This document shows positions 1 through 6,102 of a stretch of DNA of 18,948 bases, piece after piece (within the stretch, counting starts at the first letter, position 1; each line of letters starts with the position of its first letter). The notes under the pieces are model-generated. The model was given only the letters and a program-made list of their open reading frames with translations. It did not search any database and was not told the origin of the DNA. Origin of the DNA: Nitrosarchaeum sp. (GTDB lineage: Archaea; Thermoproteota; Nitrososphaeria; Nitrososphaerales; Nitrosopumilaceae); NCBI GenBank assembly GCA_009697485.1, contig SICY01000004.1, forward strand, positions 1 through 18,948. Reading direction: 5' to 3'. A program made the translations under genes and the position numbers.

Positions 1-153
1 ACCAGCTTATTTCATAGTTTCTCATGGAAATACTCAAAAAAAGTGACAGGTATTGCAGAGCAGTTTATACCATATTTTACAGCGATTTTTACATTACAAA
101 AACTCCAGGGTGAAATTCAGATACAAATAAACTCACAAATCCGTAATTTTTAA
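1..153 (+). CDS. 3' end of an unrecognised gene (partial)
   Basis: Frame 1 is open from the first base of the window to a TAA at 151-153, giving the last 50 residues of a protein that starts outside. The residues (for example KKVTGIAEQFIPYF and QKLQGEIQIQINSQIRNF) look like ordinary protein, with mixed aromatic, basic and polar content and no low-complexity bias. I do not recognise the family and assign no function. An open frame of 50 codons at the edge of AT-rich DNA can arise by chance, so this is a moderate call. The bases from 154 to the next candidate gene at 255 hold nothing I can identify beyond a TATA-like stretch near 214-222. Confidence 0.45.
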   Translation, partial: TSLFHSFSWKYSKKVTGIAEQFIPYFTAIFTLQKLQGEIQIQINSQIRNF

Positions 154-254
154 AAAATTAGAACCAAGTTAATTGTATTTTTACAGATTTTGAAAAATAG
201 GCAATCAGATAAACTACTATATTCACTAAAACCCTACATTAATACACGTTCAAT

Positions 255-377
255 ATGATAAGGAGTATGAAACAGAGTAATTGTACAAAATGCAAAGTCT
301 GGATAAGTGAAAGACAAGACAAATACCACAATCATAATTGTGCAGATTGTTCAGAGAGTTTTTGGTCATTAGGATGA
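255..377 (+). CDS. tiny CxxC/CxxC putative zinc-binding protein, first of an overlapping pair
   Basis: This is a 40-residue ORF, or 36 residues if the in-frame ATG at 267 is used. It contains CTKC and CADC, 15 residues apart, with YHNHN just before the second pair. That spacing is typical of a minimal zinc ribbon or knuckle. Nothing else is in it: no helix-turn-helix, membrane segment or enzyme motif. A TATA-like CTATAT lies near 216-221. AAGGAG at 260-265 is too close to the 267 ATG to serve it, which slightly favours 255. Its TGA overlaps the ATG of the next tiny zinc-type ORF (ATGA at 374-377), so the two are probably translated together. The function is unknown; nucleic-acid or protein binding is the usual guess for such modules but is only inference. 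Confidence 0.5.
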   Translation: MIRSMKQSNCTKCKVWISERQDKYHNHNCADCSESFWSLG

Positions 378-481
378 AAGGATTGTGTCGTCTCTGTCAT
401 TCAAGTAACGTCGAAATAATAATAGATTCAGATAAAATTCCAATTTGTAAAATATGTAGAGAACGTCTTGGTTTGGTTTAG
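374..481 (+). CDS. tiny CxxC/CxxC putative zinc-binding protein, second of the pair
   Basis: This is a 35-residue ORF with CRLC at residues 5-8 and CKIC at 25-28, a compact two-knuckle arrangement expected to bind one zinc ion. Basic residues surround the second knuckle (KICRERLG). The start overlaps the stop of the preceding tiny CxxC ORF by four bases (ATGA), a standard sign of coupled translation and the best evidence that both are real. The sequence is not the same as its partner, so this is not a simple recent duplication. The family is not recognised and the partner molecule is unknown. It could be a split or shrunken remnant of a larger zinc-ribbon protein. Confidence 0.5.
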   Translation: MKGLCRLCHSSNVEIIIDSDKIPICKICRERLGLV

Positions 482-555
482 CACTATACATTCCAAAAAA
501 ATCCACTATTTTTATAAAATATGTGACATAAAAAATTGTTAGTAGATACAACATC

Positions 556-572
556 GTAAACTTTAAGTTTAC
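556..572. promoter_or_regulatory. 8+1+8 palindrome over a TATA-like box
   Basis: GTAAACTT and AAGTTTAC flank a single T, a perfect inverted repeat with a one-base centre. The centre (CTTTAAG) is TATA-like and lies 26 bases before the ATG at 590, the spacing expected for a leaderless archaeal transcript. The loop is too short for an RNA hairpin, so a dimeric repressor site covering the TATA box is the more natural reading. No regulator is identified. Confidence 0.4.
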
Positions 573-589
573 ACAAAATATAGAAAAAT

Positions 590-771
590 ATGGGATTATT
601 GAATAGCTTACGTAAGTATTGCATTATGAAAAAAGTTAGAGACAGTGCAAATGATTCTGAAAAAAAGAAATCAGATCAAGAATAGATGAAAAAAGAAATA
701 CATCAGTTTGTTCTTTAAAGAAAGCTATGAGTAAAATCAAAAGTTTGATGAATCTAAAGATTAATTTTTAA
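590..771 (+). pseudogene. small basic ORF interrupted by a frameshift at an A-rich slippery site
   Basis: The ATG at 590 opens a frame that ends at TAG 683-685 after 31 residues. A run of seven A at 660-666 reads in frame as A AAA AAG (661-667). Stepping back one base there, or restoring one A, continues for 34 more codons to TAA at 769-771, giving a 60-residue basic protein. The added part includes EKRNTSVCSLKKAM and KIKSLMNLKINF. The extended frame has coherent charge and hydrophobic spacing and starts 26 bases after a TATA-like palindrome centre. It may be a decayed gene, a homopolymer sequencing error or a true -1 frameshift. If none applies, the real product is just the 31-residue ORF at 590-685. 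The family is unknown. Confidence 0.4.
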
Positions 772-911
772 GCAGATTGATATAGAAAAAGCATATTTGA
801 ATTGAACACAATAATCCTGAGTGAATTCTTTGCATACAATGTAAGAAAACTAAAATTTCTTTCAGTAGATATCGTTTAATTATTAAGATCAATTAGCATT
901 ACAAAGATCGT

Positions 912-2234
912 TTGAAAAAGAAGAGTTTTGTTTGGCATCCAAATACACAGATGAGAGAATGGGATTCATTTAATGAGATTGTCAAGGCCAAAGGAATGTG
1001 GATCACAGATTCTGATGGGAATAGTCTTTTGGATGGAGTTGCATCAATGTGGTGTAATGTATGGGGTCATTCCAAACCTGAATTGGTCAACGCAATTACA
1101 AAACAAAGTAAGAAACTACAACACTCATCTATGTTTAATTTAACAAATCAGCCTGCAGAAAAACTGGCAGAGAGCCTGGTAAAAATATCACCTGGAATGC
1201 ACAAAGTGTTTTATTCAGATAATGGTTCTTCTGCAATGGAAATTGCATTCAAGTTGGCATTGCAATATTGGAACAACATTGGAGAGAAAAAGAAAACAAA
1301 GATTGCAGCATTAGAAAACGGTTATCATGGTGATACGTTTGGTGCGATGTCTGTAGGTTATGTTCCAGAGTTTTTTGGTAAATTTAAAAAACAGTTATTC
1401 CCGACAATACAAACTCCAGTACCAAACAAGTACAGAATTCCAAAGGGGTACAGTTATTTTGATTATCAGAATTTTTGCATAGATAAAATTGAAAAGCAAT
1501 TTTCTAAAGATGACAAAATTGCAGCATTTGTTATGGAGAGTGGAGCACAGGTTGCAGGAGGAGTAAACATATTTCCAAAAGGATTTCAAAGAAAAATAAG
1601 CAATTTATGTAAAAAATACAACGTGTTACTAGTATTAGATGAAATAGCAACGGGTTTTGGACGTTTAGGTTCCATGATACAATATACAGAACAGAAAAGT
1701 ATTCCAGATATTGTAGCATATGGAAAAATGTTAACTGGTGGATATCTGACTATGGCTGCAACTTTGACAAATAAAAAAATTTATGATTCATTTTTAGGTG
1801 AATTTAATGATTGGAAGCATCTCTTTCATGGGCATACGTTTACTGGCAATCCAATATCTGCTGCAGTTGCAAATGAAAATCTAAAATTATATCAAAAAAA
1901 CAATTTGATCAAAAAAATTCAAAAAACATCAAAAATTTTTGAAGAATATTATGACAAAATAACAGAGATAAAAACAGTAGGAGATGTCAGGCACAAGGGA
2001 ATGCTTATGGGAATAGAGCTAGTCAAAGATAAAAAGAAAAAAACACCAATCAATCCTAAAAAATCAATAAACAAAATTTTCTTTGAAGCAGGAAAAAAGC
2101 ATGGGATTTACCTTCGCACATTAGGCAATATTGTCATGATTGTACCACCATTAGCAATATCTGAAGAAGAGTTAGATTTACTACTAAACAGAACAATAAT
2201 CACCATCAAATCAGCACAAAATCAAATAGTATAG
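912..2234 (+). CDS. bioA: adenosylmethionine-8-amino-7-oxononanoate aminotransferase (BioA)
   Basis: BioA is a class III PLP-dependent aminotransferase that turns KAPA into DAPA using S-adenosylmethionine as amino donor, the antepenultimate step of biotin synthesis in the cytoplasm. The 440 residues match the family length. Near the start is WHPNTQM (8-14), the hallmark BioA N-terminus. Then come the cofactor-phosphate region DNGSSAMEIA (103-112), NGYHGDTFGAMS (136-147), the LDEIATGFGR motif (242-251) with the aspartate that contacts the PLP nitrogen, and the Schiff-base lysine in YGKMLTGG (K272). The start is TTG; the next in-frame ATG would cut off WHPNTQM, so TTG is preferred. A TTTAATTATTAA stretch at 875-886 is a possible TATA box. 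bioB follows after about 160 bases, on the same strand. Confidence 0.95.
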   Translation: MKKKSFVWHPNTQMREWDSFNEIVKAKGMWITDSDGNSLLDGVASMWCNVWGHSKPELVNAITKQSKKLQHSSMFNLTNQPAEKLAESLVKISPGMHKVFYSDNGSSAMEIAFKLALQYWNNIGEKKKTKIAALENGYHGDTFGAMSVGYVPEFFGKFKKQLFPTIQTPVPNKYRIPKGYSYFDYQNFCIDKIEKQFSKDDKIAAFVMESGAQVAGGVNIFPKGFQRKISNLCKKYNVLLVLDEIATGFGRLGSMIQYTEQKSIPDIVAYGKMLTGGYLTMAATLTNKKIYDSFLGEFNDWKHLFHGHTFTGNPISAAVANENLKLYQKNNLIKKIQKTSKIFEEYYDKITEIKTVGDVRHKGMLMGIELVKDKKKKTPINPKKSINKIFFEAGKKHGIYLRTLGNIVMIVPPLAISEEELDLLLNRTIITIKSAQNQIV

Positions 2235-2393
2235 ATGTTAATCAATTACAAATCGTACTTGATTATCTATTCTCGAGTCAACTCTACAGGATAAAGGCAG
2301 CAAATGAAGGATTTTACAAAGTATGAACCATACGCATAAAAGGTGATTTTTATGCCACTAATCTTTTTTAATGGAATTTTATGCAAAAACATC

Positions 2394-3374
2394 ATGAATG
2401 ATATGTTGGAATTTATTAAAGAGTGTCAAGAAAAAGTATTTTCAGGAATTGGAATATCAAGTGATGATGCTGAAAAACTGTTTAACATATCAGACGAAAA
2501 CATCAAAGAATTAGCTAGATCTGCAAATCAGATCACTAGAGAGTTTAATGGAAGTAAAGTAGATGTAGAACAATTAAACAATATTAAAAAAAATGCATGT
2601 AGTGAAGATTGTTCATTTTGTGGTCAATCTGCATTTTTTGACACTGGAATTGAAACATATCAATTACCAACAGCGGAAGAAGTTGCAATTAAAGCAAGTA
2701 AAGCAAAAAAAGAAGGTGCAGAATCATATTGTCTTGTTGCAGCATGGAGAGAGCCATCTCCTAAAGATTTTGACAAAGTTTGTAATATCATCAAAGAAAT
2801 TAACAATAAAGTAGGAATTAATGTAGAGTGTAGTCTAGGATTTCTCACACCAGAACAAGCAAAGAAACTCAAAGAACTTAATGTAAAAAGATACAATCAT
2901 AATTTGGAAACTTCAAAATCAAAATTTTCAGAGATTTGTACTACACACACCTATGATGACAGATTAAAAACACTACAAATTGCACGCGATGCAGGATTAG
3001 AATTATGTACTGGGGGAATTATTGGGTTAGGAGAAACAAGAAAACAAAGAATGGAACTAGCAATGGAATTAGCTGCACTTTATCCTGAAGAAGTCACCAT
3101 AAACATACTGGTTCCGATTTCTGGAACCCCATTGGAATTGCAAACAAAAATAGCAAATTCAGAAATTGTGAGAATGTTTTCAGTGATCAGATTTCTTTTA
3201 CCAGAATCTGTAATAAAAATTTCAGGCGGGAGAGAAACAAATCTTGATGATTCAGGTGAAGAGTTGTTGCAAAGTGGGGCAAATGGCATAATCACATCAG
3301 GTTATCTTACAATGGGTGGAAATGACTCTGAAAAGGATTTTAAAATGATCAAGAAGATAGGACTAGAAGTCTAA
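2394..3374 (+). CDS. bioB: biotin synthase (BioB), radical SAM enzyme
   Basis: BioB inserts sulfur into dethiobiotin to make biotin. It is a radical SAM enzyme with a [4Fe-4S] cluster and an auxiliary sulfur-donor [2Fe-2S] cluster. The cluster motif CSEDCSFC (C69, C73, C76 from this start) has the family CxxxCxxC pattern, followed by GQSAFFDTGIE. YNHNLETS, LCTGGIIGLGE, ETRKQRMELA, INILVPISGTPLE and SGGRE are all typical BioB blocks. The frame is open upstream, with GTG at 2343 and ATG at 2352. I chose ATG 2394 because MNDMLEFIKECQEKVFSG lines up with the N-terminus of short bacterial BioB proteins, and a T-rich TATA-like stretch lies near 2364-2370. However, GGTGAT at 2342-2347 is a good Shine-Dalgarno-like match four bases before ATG 2352, so a 14-residue extension is possible. 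Confidence 0.93.
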   Translation: MNDMLEFIKECQEKVFSGIGISSDDAEKLFNISDENIKELARSANQITREFNGSKVDVEQLNNIKKNACSEDCSFCGQSAFFDTGIETYQLPTAEEVAIKASKAKKEGAESYCLVAAWREPSPKDFDKVCNIIKEINNKVGINVECSLGFLTPEQAKKLKELNVKRYNHNLETSKSKFSEICTTHTYDDRLKTLQIARDAGLELCTGGIIGLGETRKQRMELAMELAALYPEEVTINILVPISGTPLELQTKIANSEIVRMFSVIRFLLPESVIKISGGRETNLDDSGEELLQSGANGIITSGYLTMGGNDSEKDFKMIKKIGLEV

Positions 3375-3380
3375 GCAGTA

Positions 3381-3390
3381 ATTTTTTCAT
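3381..3390 (+). terminator. T-tract after bioB
   Basis: A run of six T (3382-3387) lies seven bases after the bioB stop. Archaeal RNA polymerase can terminate at T-tracts without a hairpin, so this may end the bioA-bioB transcript. No stem-loop is visible. Confidence 0.35.
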
Positions 3391-3540
3391 ATTCGATGTA
3401 TACGGTAAAAATTGTAATTGCAGAATTAACACAAGTGTGGAATTCTATGGAAAAGAATACATTTCCCATAATTGAGAAATATTATGTTTCTTAATCATAG
3501 AATAATTCCTAGACAAGATCTTGTTATAATGTAAACTAAA

Positions 3541-3663
3541 TTATGATTCAAATGCCTTGACATTTGATTTTTTCTTTCTTTGAAATTTTAATTTTTTTAT
3601 CGCTAACTCTAATTCTACAATATTTCTTTGATCATCTAATGTCATTTCTACACTGTTATTCAA
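3541..3663 (-). CDS. possible 40-residue charged protein antisense between bioB and bioF
   Basis: On the minus strand a TTG at 3663-3661 opens 40 codons ending at TAA 3543-3541; an ATG seven codons in gives 34 residues. The product reads like a real helix-rich peptide: VEMTLDDQRNIVELELAI, then a strongly basic stretch with FQRKKKS and an AFES end. A TATA-like CTTAAAT (minus strand, 3689-3695) lies about 29 bases before the TTG, as for a leaderless message. It sits in the 469-base gap between bioB and bioF; the rest of that gap (3391-3540 and 3700-3843) has no other convincing gene. The family is not recognised. The alternative is a chance ORF. Confidence 0.35.
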   Translation of the reverse strand: MNNSVEMTLDDQRNIVELELAIKKLKFQRKKKSNVKAFES

Positions 3664-3843
3664 ATCAATTATTTCATATGTTATGATGATTTAAGATTTA
3701 CCGTGAATTTTGAGCTGGTTGTTTACTCACACATTTCGTAAGTATTGACACATCATTGTAAATTAGCAAAATGTTAGTTAAAAAAACAACAAAATAAGAA
3801 AAGGATTTACGCATGATTAATTTCAGTTTAGAATGGTTGAATC

Positions 3844-4971
3844 TTGAATCATAAACTAAGCTTTGTTGATTTGGAATTAGAGCAAATAAAAGAAAATAAT
3901 CTTTACAGAAAATTAAGATATGGTAAATCAAATCACGCACATATTATAATCAATGGAAAAAAATTACTAAACCTTTGTTCAAATGATTATTTAGGAATAC
4001 CAATGACAAAAATAAAAATAACACAAATGCAATCAAGCTCAAGATTAGTTTCAGGAAATGACGAATCATATAAAATATTAGAAAAAAGACTTGCAAAACA
4101 TAAATCACAACAAACTAGCTTGATTTATCCTACAGGATATATGGCAAATTTAGGTTCAATTACAGCAGTTGCAAAAAAAGGAGATTTAATTTTAAGTGAT
4201 GAATTAAATCATGCAAGTATAATCGAGTCATGCAAGCTTGCAGGAGCAAAAGTTTCAATTTACAAACATAATGACATGGGGGATTTAAATAAAAAACTCA
4301 AACAAAAAGGTAAAAACAAATTTGTTATCACGGAAGGAGTATTTAGTATGGATGGGGATTTCTCAAAACTAAAAGAGATCACAGAAATTGTAGAAAAATC
4401 AAAAGCAATCACTATACTTGATGACGCACATGGAGATTTTGTTGTTGGGACAGATGGAAAAGGAACTCCAAATTACTTTAATGTCACAAAAAAAATTGAT
4501 TTGTACATTAGCAGTCTAAGTAAAGGTCTAGGATCATTTGGAGGATATGTATCATCACAAAATAATGTAATAGACTTGTGCATAAACAAATCAAAATCTT
4601 TTATCTACACTTCAGCGCTGCCATCATTTTTAGTTGAATATTCATTGAAAAGATTTGAATCAAATAGAGAAAAACAAAGAAAAAAACTAGAAAACAATAC
4701 AAACCTACTTTCTAAAGGTTTAAGACAAATAGGTTATCAAATTGATTCAAAAACACACATCATTCCAATTATCGTTGGTAAAGAAAAAACAGCAATGGAT
4801 TTTGGAGAATTTCTCTTTGAAAAAGGGGTATTTGCCCAACCCATAAGATATCCAACTGTTCCTAAAAACAAAGCAAGATTAAGAATATCAGTTACTGCTT
4901 GGCTATCTAGGAAAGATATCAATATTACATTGGCTATTTTTGAGCAAGCCGCTAAAAAATTCAAAATATAA
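3844..4971 (+). CDS. bioF: 8-amino-7-oxononanoate synthase (BioF)
   Basis: BioF condenses pimeloyl thioester with L-alanine, using PLP, to give KAPA, the first committed ring-forming step of biotin synthesis. It supplies the substrate of the BioA encoded upstream. The 375 residues fit the alpha-oxoamine synthase family. Visible blocks are NLCSNDYLG (43-51), SSSRLVSGNDESY (64-76), DELNHASIIE (119-128), ILDDAHGDF (191-199) with the PLP-contacting aspartate, and SLSKGLGSFGG (224-234) with the PLP-binding K227. The start is TTG: an in-frame stop (TGA 3838-3840) lies just upstream, and the next ATG is over 50 codons in. A 13-codon ORF (3813-3854) overlaps this start in another frame. bioD is not in the window. 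Confidence 0.94.
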   Translation: MNHKLSFVDLELEQIKENNLYRKLRYGKSNHAHIIINGKKLLNLCSNDYLGIPMTKIKITQMQSSSRLVSGNDESYKILEKRLAKHKSQQTSLIYPTGYMANLGSITAVAKKGDLILSDELNHASIIESCKLAGAKVSIYKHNDMGDLNKKLKQKGKNKFVITEGVFSMDGDFSKLKEITEIVEKSKAITILDDAHGDFVVGTDGKGTPNYFNVTKKIDLYISSLSKGLGSFGGYVSSQNNVIDLCINKSKSFIYTSALPSFLVEYSLKRFESNREKQRKKLENNTNLLSKGLRQIGYQIDSKTHIIPIIVGKEKTAMDFGEFLFEKGVFAQPIRYPTVPKNKARLRISVTAWLSRKDINITLAIFEQAAKKFKI

Positions 4972-5166
4972 ATTCAAAAATCAGTGATCAAAATGTTATA
5001 TCATAACGCATAACAAATTCAAAACAAGCAATAATAGGCAAAATTGGAAACAATAAAAGAATTAAACAAATGAATTAGTTAAAACAGAAAGAGGATCATA
5101 TCAATAATAATTTTGGTGTTAGTTTTTGGCTACTATATTTAGAATGGATAAACAAACACTATTTCA
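4972..5166. other. intergenic stretch after bioF
   Basis: No gene can be supported here. A short inverted repeat (GTTAT-ATC-ATAAC, about 4995-5007) follows bioF and could weakly fold in RNA. A hydrophobic frame near 5096-5150 has no start codon after its upstream stop and was not called. Confidence 0.4.
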
Positions 5167-5271
5167 TTATCTGAACATATCAAATCCACCAATAGCTGGA
5201 GAACCAATAAAAACAGAAAATGCAACAATAATGCCTAAAACAATACCCACAATGACAAAACGCTTGTTCAT
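5167..5271 (-). CDS. 34-residue single-helix membrane mini-protein
   Basis: The ORF starts with ATG at 5271-5269 on the minus strand: MNKRF, then a strongly hydrophobic segment (VIVGIVLGIIVAFSVFIG, about residues 6-23) and a short polar tail ending GGFDMFR. The basic N-terminus before the helix predicts a cytoplasmic N-terminus and one membrane span. GATAAAAA at 5293-5300 (TTTTTATC on the coding strand) is centred about 25 bases before the ATG, right for a leaderless promoter, which is the main reason to call such a short gene. It is divergent from ccdA, sharing a 95-base promoter region, so it may be linked to envelope redox work, but that is inference. The family is not recognised. Confidence 0.6.
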   Translation of the reverse strand: MNKRFVIVGIVLGIIVAFSVFIGSPAIGGFDMFR

Positions 5272-5292
5272 ACTACAAACGGTTCTAGCCTA

Positions 5293-5300
5293 GATAAAAA
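5293..5300 (-). promoter_or_regulatory. TATA box of the minus-strand mini-protein
   Basis: TTTTTATC on the minus strand is centred about 25 bases before the ATG at 5271. It forms a divergent promoter pair with the ccdA box at 5337-5346. Confidence 0.5.
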
Positions 5301-5336
5301 CGAAATGTCTTTGCATCAGACAAGATTTGGAACAAT

Positions 5337-5346
5337 CTTTTAAAAG
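5337..5346 (+). promoter_or_regulatory. TATA box of ccdA
   Basis: CTTTTAAAAG, itself palindromic, is centred 25-26 bases before the ccdA ATG. This predicts transcription starting at or next to the start codon. Confidence 0.55.
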
Positions 5347-5366
5347 AAAAATCTGCACTTTAATTC

Positions 5367-6098
5367 ATGGTAGATGTCACAATACTGGTAGCCCTAATTG
5401 CTGGCCTAGGATCATTTGTTGCCCCATGCATACTACCAATGATTCCAGCTTTTCTTGCATACATATCAGGCACTACAGTTACAGAACTTGGTTCTAAAAG
5501 TGGATCTGCCATCTCAATTAACAGAACAGGCATAATCCTAAATACAGTATTTTTTGTGCTAGGATTTTCAGTAGTATTTTCAGCTTTGGGTGTTTTGATT
5601 AATAGTGTTCTATCTAGTGCAGCTGGTGATATATTACAAAGTCTAAATTATGTTGGAGGAATAATCATTATATCATTTGGAATATTCATGTTACTATCCA
5701 CAAAGATTAGATCTCTAAATGTTGAAAAGAAATTTTTTCCAAAAAGAAAAAAATCCAGTTATCCACTATCTTTTGTATTTGGTCTAGCTTTTGCCGCGGG
5801 ATGGACTCCATGTGTAGGTCCTATACTTGGAACGATCCTAACTTTGGCTGCAACTACTCCATCAGTATCATTTCATTTGTTACTGGCATATTCTCTAGGA
5901 TTGGGAATTCCATTTGTTCTAATGGGGGTCTTTTTCTCAAGGGCTACAAGAGTAATTCGAGCGATGAGTAAGCATTTAAAATATTACAATTTGATATTAG
6001 GCGGATTTATCATAGTTTTAGGGATTCTTGTATTTACAAATCAGCTTGCATACATTGCAAACTTTCCACTTTTAAATGAATTAATATCATTAGGATGA
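5367..6098 (+). CDS. ccdA: CcdA-type membrane thiol-disulfide electron transporter
   Basis: This is a 243-residue polytopic membrane protein of the CcdA/DsbD-beta family, which carries electrons from cytoplasmic thioredoxin across the membrane to an external thioredoxin-like protein. The two conserved membrane cysteines are present, each after proline: FVAPC (C21) at the start of helix 1, in FVAPCILPMIPAFLAYISG, and GWTPC (C149), in AAGWTPCVGPILG. About six hydrophobic segments are visible, with a basic loop (EKKFFPKRKKS) near 120-130. The length is typical of the minimal CcdA. The next gene, a DipZ-like thioredoxin, starts five bases after the stop, and the TGATC containing this stop probably serves as its ribosome-binding site. 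The pair is therefore an operon and the likely redox partner is known. Confidence 0.9.
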   Translation: MVDVTILVALIAGLGSFVAPCILPMIPAFLAYISGTTVTELGSKSGSAISINRTGIILNTVFFVLGFSVVFSALGVLINSVLSSAAGDILQSLNYVGGIIIISFGIFMLLSTKIRSLNVEKKFFPKRKKSSYPLSFVFGLAFAAGWTPCVGPILGTILTLAATTPSVSFHLLLAYSLGLGIPFVLMGVFFSRATRVIRAMSKHLKYYNLILGGFIIVLGILVFTNQLAYIANFPLLNELISLG

Positions 6099-6102
6099 TC
6101 AT

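Noticed and set aside
830..897. Frame with LCIQCKK resembling a CxxC zinc motif before bioA
   Set aside because: A TGA lies two codons before the motif, more stops lie further upstream and no start codon follows, so it is at best a decayed remnant.
2235..2294. 19-codon ORF starting right after the bioA stop
   Set aside because: No ribosome-binding site, no recognisable composition and no overlap with another gene; likely chance.
3396..3494. 32-codon ORF after bioB on the plus strand
   Set aside because: It starts just after a T-tract with no promoter-like box at the right distance and no convincing pattern; the evidence was too thin for a call.
3681..3720. ATGATGA resembling a C box of a C/D guide RNA
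   Set aside because: No CTGA D box at a suitable distance and no second C/D pair, so no guide RNA was called.
610..3749. Shared CGTAAGTATTG upstream of bioA and bioF (near 611 and 3737)
   Set aside because: The positions relative to the genes differ, the first copy falls inside a small ORF, and no copy precedes bioB; probably chance in AT-rich DNA.
3813..3854. 13-codon ORF overlapping the bioF TTG start
   Set aside because: Could be a leader peptide, but it has no clear ribosome-binding site or repeated codons of a regulated amino acid.
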